64,000 nt of DNA from Tritrichomonas musculus (GCA_039105265.1 JAPFFF010000007.1:3906001-3970000), one strand, 5' to 3'. Shown: positions 19,951 through 32,460, counted from the first letter of the stretch. Translations and numbers: made by a program. The notes: generated by a model not told the origin, from the letters alone.

Positions 19951-21512
19951 ATTGAAGGACTACATAGTTTTTCAATTTTTCTTGATTAACGGACTATTTG
20001 TAGATCTAAACTCTGAAAAAAAAATATCACCATTTTCTCAAAAATTTGAGAAAATCTTTTCAAATTAAAAAAAAATTGAATCATTTTATTCAATTAAATT
20101 CAAAGAATTTTGCTTTTCTTTCAAAAAGTTTATTATAAAAGGTCGAATGTCCGAAAGAGTCTATCTCACTGAGCAAGAAAAAATTAAAATAATTGCAATG
20201 GTTTATGTTTATGGACATCAGTGGAAGATGATAAGCGAAACACTAGGACATCCATATGAAACTGTCCGAAGCTTCTACAAAAGTTATATAAAACACGATA
20301 CAATTTTGCCTAAGCAAGGGAGGCCGATAAAAATAGATAACAACCTCCAAGATCAAGTCGTTAAAAAAATGGAAGAAAATCCAACCAACACGCTTCGCAA
20401 TGTGGCAAATGAGCTTCCTCTATCACCAACATCTGTCAGAAACATTCTAAATCAAAACCATATTCAATTTTTCCAGCAAACTGCAGTTTGCCCTTTATCG
20501 CCAACTCATGTAGGAAACCGGGTAAACTTTTGCAATAATATGCTAAATGCATTACCACAAAATATTATTTTCACCGACGAAAGTTCGGTGGAAGTTAATT
20601 TAAAAGGCCACGGAATATGGAGAAAGAGAGGTTTATATCCACCTGGATCTTTTTATGAAAAAACTGCCCACCCATTACATATTATGGTGTGGGGCGGAAT
20701 CGGACCTAGGGGTTTTAGGACCCCCTTGGTCCGATTTGACAAGCACGTTAATTCAAAAACATATATTGAAGCTCTCCTTCAATATAACATTGTAGGAATT
20801 ATCAGGAGTATTTTCGGTAATAACTGGTGCTGGCAACAAGATAATGCGCCAGCACACAATGCTTTCAATTCACGCTATGTTTTGTCCAGAATCATGCCCA
20901 ATATGCTAAACTGGCCTGCTAAATCCCCAGACTTGTCTCCAATAGAGCAAGTCTGGGATTACATAAAAAAGCGGTTAGAAGGTCAAAATTTTGACAGCGT
21001 TGATCAACTTTTCAATGCCATTCAAAAAGAGTGGAATGAAATTCCGAATCAAATTCTACACAACTTCTATAGTTCATTCCTAGCAAGATGCCAAGTATGT
21101 TTAAATAAGAATGGACAAAGCTTAAACGGAAGTTGGTCTGAGGTCCATCATATTCATGATACATATCGAACAAATCTTTATTACATAACTGATCCTCAAA
21201 CTAACATTACTTATGTTGGTGATCATTAATTAATATTTTATTAATTTTATTAATTATCAACGAAGATATTTATATTTATTTTTTACATTTTTTAAAAACT
21301 TTTTCTAAGATAGAAAAAGGAAATTGAAAATTTCAATAACTAAAAATTTAATCTTCAGAAATTTTGAAAACTATGATTTTTTTAAAAGTAAAAATATCAC
21401 CACTTTAACGTCTGCTTTTGATAGATAACTCAGAATTATTCATAGAAATCTATTCAAAAAAAATTGAGAAAGTGGTGATATTTTTTATACAAAGTTTATG
21501 TAGTCATTCAAT
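19951..21512 (+). mobile_element. Tc1-type transposon nested in the TTAA element
   Basis: Outer inverted ends are about 15 bp with one mismatch (TTGAAGGACTACATA on the left, TTGAATGACTACATA inverted on the right), preceded by TA on the left but TT on the right. An inner motif AAAATATCACCA occurs at 20021, inverted near 21470-21490, and once more at about 21396, like the inner and outer binding sites of some Tc1 elements. If the inner motifs are the true ends, the element is about 70 bp shorter on the left. Confidence 0.7.
20147..21229 (+). CDS. Tc1/mariner-family transposase (DD34E)
   Basis: A 360-residue intact frame from the ATG at 20147. It would cut and paste its own element. The N-terminal 110 residues hold paired helix-turn-helix regions (KIKIIAMVYVYGHQWKMIS; NTLRNVANELPLSPTSVRN) with the linker GRPIKID. 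The catalytic domain has FTDESSV (first Asp), WQQDNAPAH (second Asp) and SPDLSPIEQVWDYIKKRL (Glu). Counting gives 34 residues between the second Asp and the Glu, the Tc1 signature. Length is normal for the family. It sits about 200 bp from the left end and 280 bp from the right. No damage is seen, so the copy could be recent or active. Confidence 0.92.
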   Translation: MSERVYLTEQEKIKIIAMVYVYGHQWKMISETLGHPYETVRSFYKSYIKHDTILPKQGRPIKIDNNLQDQVVKKMEENPTNTLRNVANELPLSPTSVRNILNQNHIQFFQQTAVCPLSPTHVGNRVNFCNNMLNALPQNIIFTDESSVEVNLKGHGIWRKRGLYPPGSFYEKTAHPLHIMVWGGIGPRGFRTPLVRFDKHVNSKTYIEALLQYNIVGIIRSIFGNNWCWQQDNAPAHNAFNSRYVLSRIMPNMLNWPAKSPDLSPIEQVWDYIKKRLEGQNFDSVDQLFNAIQKEWNEIPNQILHNFYSSFLARCQVCLNKNGQSLNGSWSEVHHIHDTYRTNLYYITDPQTNITYVGDH

Positions 21513-22318
21513 TTTTGATGAATGAAATTATAAAGCAGCATTATTCTTTTTACTCACAAAGAAGTTTAATCTGACAGAGAGATTTTTTTTTTTTATTCTA
21601 TTTTAAAAAAAGTTTTTTATTAATCAATTTTAATTCATTTGTAACAAAATTTCAAAGCGCTTTAAAAAAACATGTATTTATAATAGATAACTTTTATATG
21701 AATACTTATATTAAAAATTTGATTTTATAATATTTTTTCATATAAATAAATAAAATATTGCATGATCACATCTTGCTTATATTATCTTCATTTTCCAGAA
21801 AATTATAATTTTGATTCTTTTACAATCTATTTTTATTTTATTGAAATAACATCTGGATATATGGATATTTAAACAATTCTATATTTAATTTTTAATGAGA
21901 TATTCTCATTTGAAAAATGAATAATTCAATTTTTTTTTCAAATAATTCCTTTTTTATTTATTCAAAAAAGCAATTATTAATTCAATTAATGTTTTATAAA
22001 TATACAATAATAAAAAATTGTTTTTATTTAATAACATAATATTTTATGTTTAAAAAAATCACAATCATTGATTATATAATATAATAGTTATATACTACTT
22101 ATTTATCCAGATATTAGTGTTCATACTGCACCCTTAAGTTGAAAATGTTTGGTTCTAGCACATTTTCAAGCTTGAAATAGCATCATATTTTCTTTCAAAA
22201 AGATCAAATGTCAAAAAATTGTCATTAGCAATTTAAAGTATATCTTTTCTCAAATAATTGATATATTATATGCTATTTTTGTTTAATACTCATTTTTTAA
22301 AAATAACTTTTTTTTTTT

Positions 22319-23898
22319 TTTTTTTATTTTTTTCACAAAAATTAAATTGTATTCAAATTATTTCTCTTAAATTTTCTATACAAATATAAATGATATTTAT
22401 GTTTTATTGTTATTTAAAATAAATATAAATGGTATATATATTTATTATAACCTTTATAAGATATATATAATAAGTATAAAAATGAAAATATTAATATTTT
22501 AAAGGTATATAAATAGTTCATTAATTGTGAACTTTTGGACGTTAAAGAAAAAATTAAAATAAATATATCTTGTTTAAATTAATTTAGATATACAATTAAA
22601 ATATAATATAATAGTATATCGATAACAAATATAAATATAATTATATTTAATTAATATCTCAAAACTTTATTTTAATAATTAATCATTTATTCATTTAATC
22701 TATATCTAAAAATCAATTAATCTTCAATTTAACAAACCAATCAAAAGCGAAAAATAAAATAATTGAAGACCTATTTGAAACCCAAACATTCCATTTGGAA
22801 AAGAACAAAGTGCACTATTGTACCAATATAATTCAGACAATTGTACTTCTCTTCTGCTACATTTCATAAGAATTAAATGGTTTTGAACTTGACTGGTATT
22901 GTTTATAGTATGTGAAATCATTGAGGGATAATAGATATAAGGAAAAGAGACAGGTGGAATAGCTATATAAGCACCCTGCAGCTATAAATTGATTTAACAT
23001 CCCCAAATCGCTGTTATATACCTTAGTTTTTAATGGACTCGTCTCGGTAAACGATGTATTTACTTAGCAAACATTACTTTCTAACTATATAAACTTTAAG
23101 ATTTTCATGGATTGAATCAATCAAACTAATGCAGCATTTAATAAATATCATCCACAACATTAAAAATAATCAAATACTTCTTATATTTTATAGGTTAGGA
23201 TGTGCGCCCTAAAACTCGGCCTAGACTCAAAAATTTAATACACATTGGCATATTGAGAATGAAATATTCTCTTTTAAAGTTATTAAGTCGTAGAAAAAGG
23301 ATTCAATGCGCCCATGTCTTTATAGTTTTTTTAATAAATAACTTATATTTATATAGAAATAAAGATTGTTATAATTTCTATAAAAGAGGCATTTCTTCAA
23401 TTAGATGGCCAAATGAAGAATGATATTTAAGTCTAAGTGATTTTGAAAATAACAATGAAAATGAAAATTTTAATTTTTTGGGGGAAATAAAAGTTTTATT
23501 AAAGTGCAAAAGTTATAAAAAGAAAAAAAATCGAATAAAGATGTTTATGTGAGTTTTTATATTATTTTAAATATTATAATATTTATATGTGTTATCTATA
23601 TACTATTATATTATATTTTAATTGTATATCTAAATTAATTTAAACAAGATATATTTATTTTAATTTTTTCTTTAACGTCCAAAAGTTCACAATTAATGAA
23701 CTATTTATATACCTTTAAAATATTAATATTTTCATTTTTATACTTATTATATATATCTTATAAAGGTTATAATAAATATATATACCATTTATATTTATTT
23801 TAAATAACAATAAAACATAAATATCATTTATATTTGTATAGAAAATTTAAGAGAAATAATTTGAATACAATTTAATTTTTGTGAAAAAAATAAAAAAA
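22319..23898. mobile_element. 1.6-kb element with about 300-bp inverted ends
   Basis: Left end 22319-22625 and right end 23592-23898 are almost identical inverted repeats, both beginning in T runs then CACAAAAATTAAATTG; they fade near 22640. The 0.95-kb centre holds only short frames (22724-22921 minus, 23202-23423 plus) without recognisable motifs. Long ends recall Mutator-type elements, but no 9-bp duplication can be read because of the T run. Confidence 0.65.
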
Positions 23899-23899
23899 T

Positions 23900-24782
23900 A
23901 GAGGGTGGTCAACCAATTGAATACACATAAAATCTTATAAAATTTTATTATATTATTCATTTATCTTTGTCAATATTGAATAAGATCATGAATTTTTAAA
24001 ATAATTAAAAATAACATTTAATTAATAAAAATAAAATTAATAAATATTTATATTTTAAAAGATTCGAAATATTTGCTGATTTTTAAAAAATGCATATTTT
24101 AAATTTTTTTATTGATCGATAAGTCATTTGTAATGTCCTAATGATAAATATCCATAATAAATTGTTTGATTTTTTTCACGTTTTAATTTATGAATGGTCC
24201 AAATCATTATTTATCATGTAAATTGTTTGCAAAATCTTGAGAAATTGGCAGATAGATTTCAAAAGCTATACATATAATTTATAAAATAAATAATGATAAT
24301 TATATATTATTATTTATTTTTTAATTTGCAACTACCAATTTTGTTATATTTATAATTTAAAATGTATCAATTGTAAATTTTTTATTTCTCAAATAAACTG
24401 AAATCTCAACTTTTTAAATTAAAAATAAAACCTAATTTGAATAATCAAAATTTGAGATTGAGATTTATAGATAAAATAAATTTAAATCTTATTCTATTAT
24501 ATTTATAGAAATAAAACCTAATAATAACCTAAAATGTAATCATTTTAAGAATATAACTTAAATATCCATACAGATAAAATGATTTTAATTTTGAATACAT
24601 ATTGAAATTTTGGTTATTCAATTAGAAAAAAATACAAATATATTATTGTCATTATATTAAATTATTAAATTTTTAGTTGCAAACATACTTAATTATGATA
24701 ACAAAATATAATATTAAAACATAATTATTTTATACTTAATAATTATGGAGTTTTATCTATAAAGCAAGGTTGCCCACCCTCT
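23900..24782. mobile_element. 0.88-kb AGAGGG-ended element, hAT-like ends
   Basis: Inverted ends AGAGGGTGGTCAACC and AGAGGGTGGGCAACC. The form resembles hAT ends and the AGAGGT-ended elements nearby, but the 8 bases outside each end do not match, so it is old or was cut by recombination. No ORF. Confidence 0.5.
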
Positions 24783-25122
24783 GAAACCGCTCAAAAATTC
24801 TGAAATTTGAATCCCCCTTTCAAATTAAACTCAATTATTTGAGAGGGGAATGTAAATGCGTTCTAAAACGTTCCAGTAAATAATTAAGATAATATCATTA
24901 TTACCATTATATTATTCACTCCAAAGTGGAAATGATATATGTTATCTTTTTGAGTGAAAAAAAAAAGAAATATGGCTATTATTAAGATTATTATATTAAT
25001 TTTCACTAACCTATAATTTTCTAATCAACCTCAAAATAATGATATATTAACACCATTTTTATTCATTTTACATATTTGCTTCAAATTTTTAGCTTTTATT
25101 ATAATTATTTAATTCTTTAATT

Positions 25123-26502
25123 AGAGGTGCGGACACCTACTTTAAATTTTTTACGTTTATAAAAATATGTATATCTTTTTATATATTAATAATTACTAAA
25201 TAATATTTTGATATTATATTCTAGTGCACTTATTCTATATATTTATTATTTAAATGTTTTAAAATATCAATTATATAAGTTATAATAACACAAACAAGTA
25301 TCCTATGAAAATAACCCAATCCAGCCACCTGATGGATGGATTGAATTTATAATGATTAATTATTATATATATTGGAAATTAATGATTAATTATGCATTTT
25401 GTTATTTTATAAATATTTCATATTTTGTTAAAAAGTTCATTTTAATGAGTTTTTGCATATTTTTTTGAAATATTTAAATAAATAAAGAATTTATTTAGAT
25501 TATAATTACATTTAAATATTGTACTTTTAATTTAATAAAGATATGCTAAATTTAATTTGATTTGATTCAGGGGGACGAGCTGCAAAAATCAATTTTAAAG
25601 TCATAAACATTAATAACGATTTTTTTTCAATAAAAAATATTTATCAAAATATTAAGCAAATATCTTTTTATATTTATATGTATATCATAGATTATATAAC
25701 TTTTAATAATATTATATATACTATAAAAATATTTAAAATAAATATAAACAATTAATAAACTTTATATAACTGTATATTCTAAATATTGAACAATTATAAT
25801 TTCAAAGCGTTTCTCATAAAATGTTAATTTGAGAGAAATGAAATAAATAATTTTCTTTATATATTTTGAAGTTTAATTAAAATTTAAATCAAATGTAGAA
25901 AGTTTTTTTTTCATTAATTTTTTTTTCATAAATTTTGAATAAAAAAATCTTCGAGAATAAAATTGAGAATATAGTTTTAATAATTGAGAGTTGTTACATT
26001 TAAATTCATATCTCAATATGTAATTTATTATTTTATTATATTATAATAAATATATGATATAAATAAAATATAAAACAATTATATATTAATAATATAATTT
26101 TAAAATACTTTTTTTTATTAAATTTGGCCCATTTTCTTTTTCTCAATTTTTTTATGGGCCGATTTAAGTGGAAACTATATCATACATTAATAATTAGATA
26201 ATAACAAACGAGACACATTTTTTTAAATAGTATAAAAATGATTTTTATCATGTTTTTATTACTTTTTTTCTTCTAAATAATAGATTTTTCTCTTAATTAA
26301 ATAATTTCTATAGTTTACATATTTTTATATTTTTTTCAGTGGTTTATATTTTTCTACCTCAGAAAAAAAATCATATATCGCCACAAGTCGGCCCCGTGGA
26401 CGAAAATAAAAAAAAATTATATCATTATAATGCTCATAAAAAATAATTAATATATACAAATTTTGGTGCGAATCTAAATCACTTCACCCTGTCCGCACCT
26501 CT
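25123..26502. mobile_element. 1.38-kb hAT-type element with 8-bp target duplication
   Basis: Inverted ends AGAGGTGCGGACA, flanked by the exact 8-bp duplication CTTTAATT at 25115-25122 and 26503-26510. Eight-base duplications define hAT elements. No transposase frame, so non-autonomous. Confidence 0.8.
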
Positions 26503-26960
26503 CTTTAATTTATTCCAAGTTTGATATTTTATGTAAAAAACAGTTTTATTACTATATAATGAGTACACATATATGATATAGGCGAGTTAAAAATCTTATT
26601 ATACATTAAATTATAGTAAAAATAAGAAATGCTTCTTATTTTGTCGATTACTTCTATTAAAAAAGAGATTTTTAAATTTTAGCACAGATTTATCAACTCA
26701 TATGTTTTGTCGAAATATAATAGCTATAAAATAAATATTAATATTTAATTCAGATAAGAATTAACTTTTGCATAATTTGTTCAATTGATATAATTTTCCA
26801 TAATATTTTCAAATTATTTATAATATTATATTACTAATATTAATAATTTATTTTTAAATGTAATAAGGTAGTACAAATTAAAATATTTAATAATATATAA
26901 AATTGATTTTGTATATTTTACAAATTAAATTTTCAATTAAAAATCGGTTATTAAAAACCC

Positions 26961-26996
<36 letters not shown>

Positions 26997-27068
26997 ATTT
27001 TTAAAAAATGAGTATTAAACAAAAATAGCATATAATATATCAATTATTTGAGAAAAGATATACTTTAA

Positions 27069-27306
27069 GGTACAATTCTCATACGTTAAATATTGAGAAA
27101 GAGAACGTTAAAATTTTGTGAAAGTGCACCTCTCAGAAAAAGTTTATTTTTGAATGAGTGTCAGATTTAAAATTCTGAGCTTTATTTTTTATATTAAATT
27201 TTTCAAATATATAATTTTTTAAAAAATATTTTTTATATAACATGTCTTTTCTTTTTCTTAAAGTGTCAAAAAGTTTTGCAGTTACTAAACGTATGAGAAT
27301 TGTACC
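27069..27306. mobile_element. 238-bp TTAA-flanked MITE in the right arm
   Basis: Inverted ends of 19 bp (GGTACAATTCTCATACGTT), flanked by TTAA at 27065-27068 and 27307-27310. The left arm has the uninterrupted site. Its ends differ from those of the 3.1-kb TTAA element, so it is another family. Confidence 0.8.
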
Positions 27307-27673
27307 TTAAATTGCTAATGACAATTTTTTGACATTTGATCTTTTTGAAAGAAAATATGATGCTATTTCAAGCTTGAAAATGTGCTAGAACCAAACATTT
27401 TCAACTTAAAACGACCATCAATTTAAAGTCTAGGGAAAAAGAATAATTTTTAAAAGCTATATGATAAGGGATTTGTATTTTATTATTTCAATTTAGATTG
27501 ATCTCAATCTTATTTTCAAAGTCAAACATTCATGATAGAAACCACTGAGTTTAACAAGCATTTTAAGCTCAGAAGTTTGTTATCATGGGCATTTAACTTG
27601 TAAAATCCGTAAATTATGAGATAAAAAAATTAGAATTCCAGAAACGAGGCATTATAAAGTTGTAGTTTTGCGA

Positions 27674-28000
27674 TCAATAGTTCTGGAACAAGCATATTAT
27701 GGCTCTTGAATCCAAAATTGCCATAAAAATCGAAGAATGTTTGGAAATTAAAAGATCATCTCGAAGCCTAGGTTGTGAAGCTCCCTGCAGAAGAGCTTCA
27801 CAATCTAGGCACTCAAGAATCAAATTAAACGAAGCTCCCTGCAGAAGAACCTCGCAACCTGATTCATGATGCCAAGAATAAAAATGGCGCCGTTTAAACA
27901 AGCTAAAAGGCCAATTATTCAAAGCTATGAAAAACTCATAAACGATCAAAATCGTATCAAAAAGTTCGGAAACTTTTTGAATACATTTTCCAGACGCCAT
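27674..28000 (-). CDS. 108-aa ORF inside the right arm (identical to 17433-17759)
   Basis: The mirror image of the left-arm ORF, 108 codons from an ATG at 28000, identical in sequence. Presence in both arms means that it travels as part of the terminal repeat. Product unknown; no domain recognised. The two EVLLQGAS/EALLQGAS hairpin segments are present here too. Confidence 0.35.
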   Translation of the reverse strand: MASGKCIQKVSELFDTILIVYEFFIALNNWPFSLFKRRHFYSWHHESGCEVLLQGASFNLILECLDCEALLQGASQPRLRDDLLISKHSSIFMAILDSRAIICLFQNY

Positions 28001-28010
28001 AATATACCTA

Positions 28011-31000
28011 CGTATTTTTTAAAACCTCCGAAGGGCAAGTACAATACCTTTTATATAAAAAAAAAATCTAATAAAAATCAATGGAATAGGGAAGTTTATA
28101 TTTTGAGAATGGATTTCTTTTATTTTAGAAATAATGTTGGTAATCATTTTAATTTTAGTAATATTTGTAAAATGAAAGGTATACAAACTCTTTTCTTTCA
28201 ATTTGTTGAAAGCAAAAAGTTGGTGATTTTAAGACTTACTAAAATTATAATAGCATATTTTAAATCCTTATCATATGTATAATTGTTTGATACTATTTAC
28301 AACCTGTTTGGTTCATTACAGAGGAAATTAGAATTTTTAATCTTTACTTTTTGAAAAATTTAAAAACCCTAGAAAAGTGGTGATTAAAATATTATTTTTT
28401 TATTTTTGAACTTATATTTTTCTATATTATTATATTTGTTTGTTTTTAAAATAAAAATATATTTAATTAATTAAGAATATGTGGAGATACGAAAAATCAA
28501 AAATCGATATTTCAATAATTTCCAAATAATTTCTAATCCCTTCGATACATATTCCTGTAATGATTTTATCGTTTTATATATTTTATTTTACATGATATAT
28601 CTCGTTAATTGGTAGAACTATCTAGGATTTATTGAGATAAAGCTAAAATACTAATTTTTATGACGGTTTAAGGAGAAAAAAAGGCTAATTTTTTTTCTGA
28701 AGAGGTGAAGTCGTCAATCTAAGCGAATTCAATTTTTTAAAAAAAGGTGAAGTCGTCAATCTAAGAGAATTCAATTTTGAATGCATTGAAATCACGATCA
28801 AAATTACCTAAAGATTTAAAATAATAATATATTTATTTATAATCCAATTTTTTTGAGAAAAATATGGAAAATTAAACAAAAATTATTATTGAGAAGTGAA
28901 AATTTTATTATAGTTTTTCTTTCAATTTATAAAATAATTTAAATAATAATATTTTTAAATTACATTTTATTTATATTAAATTAAATATATAATTCATTTT
29001 ATATATTGAAATATAATATAGAATATGAGATATCAAATGATATATTTGATATTTGTTAGGATATGAAATAATGAAAAATCATTAAAATTCAGTTACGAAA
29101 GTTTTTTTTTAATTTGCTGAAAAATTCTCGATACATTTAATCTAAATAGGAATTTTAGATATTCATTGTGTTTTACAAAATATTCCATACTATTAAATCA
29201 TGTATATTATATTGTTGAACATAATATTAATTAATTGCTTAAGATATCTCCACAATATTAATTTTATATATTCAGAATGCATTCAAATAATAAAATATAT
29301 TTATCTTATTTTTATAAATTTCATTTCACAATATAAGATATTTTATAAATTTAAAATATATATTAATATATATAATAACAATGAAATTATAAAATGCAAT
29401 AATTAAAATGATAATTTTCTTAGATTCTCAAAAAATAATCAAAAAAACTATTAATAACAATAAATATATATATGTAAACATTTATATGTATATATTTATT
29501 TAAAAAATGTTAATCAAAAAGATTTTTTATTCAAATTTATAAAACAATCATTATAAAACTTTTTCAATTTTGTAAATTTGTAAACTAATCAAAATTAGAC
29601 AAAATTAAATTTCTATTTATACTGGAAATTATTAGATAAAATTTAAATATATTTAAATATAAATAAATATTAGTATGTATAAAATAATTAAATAATATAT
29701 AAAAGGTATTGTCCGAAAAAATAGAGTTTGGGTACCTTTGTAAAATGTAAACAAATCGTTTATAAAAAAGGGTTCGACGTTTGGCGGTTATCATATTCTA
29801 AAATTATAAAATATTAATAATAAATAATATTAACATTATCAATATTATGATGCAATTTCAAATATGAATCCGATTCTATTAGCCAAAATAGAGATATTTC
29901 ACAGACCATATTAAGGTTGAACAAAAGCAGTATATTTTATCATATTATAATATAATAAAATATATGATGATAAAAAATTTATTTACTAAATATAATGGTA
30001 AAATTGACGTATGATATAAAAATAAACTAATTTTTCTTTTTGAATGAAAATTTTACAATTTGATAAGTTTAGAAAAAAAATGATGTTTTGTATAAATATT
30101 ATAGCAAATATGAGGAAAATCCAATTTAAAATATAAGATATATTTTTTAGTTAATTTATTAAATTGAATTTATTTTTTATGAAATATTTGAATCATCAGA
30201 AAATTGAGATCAATTCTATGAAATTATTATATGCTTCAGAATATTGAGCATTTTTTTAAGAAATAATTGTGAGATTGTAAGATATAAACAATTGTAAAAT
30301 TGTGAGAAAATAAAGATTTCTGAAAAGTAAAAATATGTAAAGTATTCAAAGAAAAAATCTATCCAAAATAAAGTCCCCAGCGTCGGAATTTTTGATTTTT
30401 TAAAATAAATCTTTTTAAAATCAAAAAATATGGCCAATTTTTCAAATTTTAACTCAGGTTGAAAAGATTAGCTGAGTGATTATTTATGAAATTATCTCTA
30501 CTTTTAGCAAGATATACAATAATTTAAATATATTATATAATGATATTATTAATTTTATGAATATTTAATAAAAAAAATTAAAATTTATAATGATATATTT
30601 CGCAAAATATGTATTTTCGTTGTCACTTTTTGAATACTACAAAATTGAATGAATACCTTAATAAGGCCTTATTTCACTAAAAAAAATATAAACAGAAAAA
30701 GTTTAACTTTTGAAAAGGGAAAATATTTTTGAGTTCTTATCTAATTTCCACCATTCAAAGAGATTTTGGGAATTTGTAAATATCCAAATATATAAATATT
30801 TTATAACCTTCATATCATATATTCTTTTTTCATAATTTTATTTACATATTTTGAATTAATTAAAAAGTAATTAATTGAATATCATATAAGATAATATTAT
30901 TTATTAAAAATAAAATTGAATTAATACGTTATTATAATTAATTCTCAATTGTGATATACAAATAAACTGAGATAAAATGTAAAAATATATTTTATAATAA

Positions 31001-31508
31001 TATAAATGTGATTTATAATATATATAATAAATATATTATCATTAATATGAGGATATTACTAATATTTTATCAAATAAATAAGTATTTGTTAATAAAAAAA
31101 ATATATTTTCAAAATTTTGATGTTATCAAAATAATTTTTTCAAAAACTATCATTTAATTCAATTTTAAATTCAAAATATTTATTTAGAAAAAATAAAAAT
31201 TTCTTGAATATCAATAATATAGTATATTAAAAATTATTATTATATTTCAAAGCTATATATAAATAATGTAAATAATAAATCATTTAAGAAATAACCTCAA
31301 GTAGCGTAATAAAAACACTTTTTTTAATGATTTATGGAATAAATAATGATTTTTTTAATTTATAAGATATAATAAATGAATATTAATTATATCTAATATT
31401 GATATAAAAATTTATTAATTAAAAAGAATATCTAATTTTTAAGATATTATTATTTTTCAATCATAAAAAATTTGAGAGAGTCGACCCCTTTTGTTTATAA
31501 TAAATAAC
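28011..31508. other. 3.5-kb A+T-rich gene-free DNA
   Basis: No supported gene. Frames up to 138 codons exist; the longest (27866-28282) runs out of the antisense of the right arm. Nothing else of note apart from the 42-bp repeat at 28703. Confidence 0.5.
28701..28783 (+). repeat. Two 42-bp direct repeats, starting like a hAT end
   Basis: AGGTGAAGTCGTCAATCTAA begins at 28703 and again at 28745. The first is preceded by AG, giving AGAGGTGAAG, like the ends of the hAT-type elements here. No inverted partner was found, so it may be a solo end. Confidence 0.45.
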
Positions 31509-31688
31509 AGAGGTATTCATGTGAGGTGACTTAACGTCTTTGATAATTTTTAAAATTGCATTTTTTCAGCCATTTTAAAGTTTTGAAGACTCAGATTAAG
31601 AGAAACAAATTTCTTGCCTGTAGAGATTGTATTAAGCATGCTTTTTTGAAAAAATAATGTTATTTTTTTTTTTTCTAATATCTCGATA

Positions 31689-32460
31689 AACTGGAATCGA
31701 AAAGTCGATATCGCCAAATAAGCATTGAATTTTTTATTTTAAAACAGAATTATTATTTTTGAGCAAAAAAAATAAGTGATTAGCGCCAAGCCAGCAAACC
31801 ACTAAACTTTATCAATGAAAATACTCCACAAGTTCAATCATTTCAATTTTCTGCTATAACCCAACTTCAATATTCAATTTTGAAATAACATTAATTTCTC
31901 GAGTGATGCTCCAAAATAATCCAAAATTAGTCGATAAAGCAATAGAAAGCCTACTAATTATGATGATTCCACGCATTTCTAGTCTTTTTATGTAGTTTTT
32001 ACTCTCTTTATTTTCAATCAATTAACATAATAGGAATTAAATGAAAAAAAATTAAGCTTTTCTACTATTTTTAATAAAGAAAACTCAATTAAACTATACA
32101 ATAAGCATTCGAAAGGCTTTCAATTGATACAATTACATAATTAATTTCAATCATTCTACCACAACTACTTCATTTTTCTTCAATACAATGCAAAAATCGA
32201 TGCATGTCTCATTAAAAGAAGTTATACTCACCAAAATAAGTGATGAAGAAAGAAGAAGTTGGTGTTTATTATTACTGGCTACATCTTAAATCGAAACTTT
32301 TTGAATAAAAATTATATAATTTTCAAACTTTTTGAGATCATCAAAATCTCGATATCATTATTTTCACTTTTTGATAAGCATTTTTCAGAGAGTTCTTAAT
32401 TTTTGTTTGATTGAAAAAAATAATTGCCTCAAAATCGATATCCTGTTTTTGATTCCAGTT
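31689..32460. mobile_element. 0.77-kb TA-flanked element nested in the hAT-type element
   Basis: Inverted ends AACTGGAATC, flanked by TA at 31687-31688 and 32461-32462. Further in, the motif TCGATATC occurs near both ends. No ORF. TA targeting suggests a Tc1/mariner-type MITE. Confidence 0.6.

Larger units (their letters stand above)
19033..22133. mobile_element. 3.1-kb TTAA-flanked element carrying a nested Tc1-type transposon
   Basis: Ends GGGTGCAGTATGAA and its inverse, flanked by TTAA at 19029-19032 and 22134-22137. The right arm has one TTAA at this point. TTAA targeting is the mark of piggyBac-like elements, though the end sequence does not start with CC as those usually do. Without the nested transposon it is about 1.5 kb. 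A 66-codon frame (19243-19443) is the only coding trace and is unassigned. Confidence 0.7.
17423..28010. mobile_element. Outer element with 775-bp inverted arms, heavily invaded
   Basis: The sequence from 17423 (TAGGTATATTATGGCGTC) returns inverted from 28010. After removing later insertions each arm measures exactly 775 bp: 17423-17989 + 18995-19032 + 22138-22307 on the left, and 26994-28010 less 242 bp on the right. I saw no difference between the arms. Inner ends stop at a T run (left) and an A run (right). Flanks give no clear target duplication: either TA, counted as part of the ends, or TATTTT on the left and three bases beyond the right end. No transposase of its own is recognised, so the superfamily is unknown; a foldback-like or non-autonomous long-TIR transposon is likely. 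Confidence 0.75.

Noticed and set aside
17423-28010. Reading the large inverted-repeat element as a Polinton remnant
   Set aside because: Its ends can be read as AG...CT, but no Polinton gene is present, the target duplication is not clear, and the arms carry an unrelated ORF.
27866-28282. 138-codon plus-strand ORF crossing the right end of the large element
   Set aside because: Half of it is the antisense of the right arm and half is flanking DNA, so it is a chance fusion.
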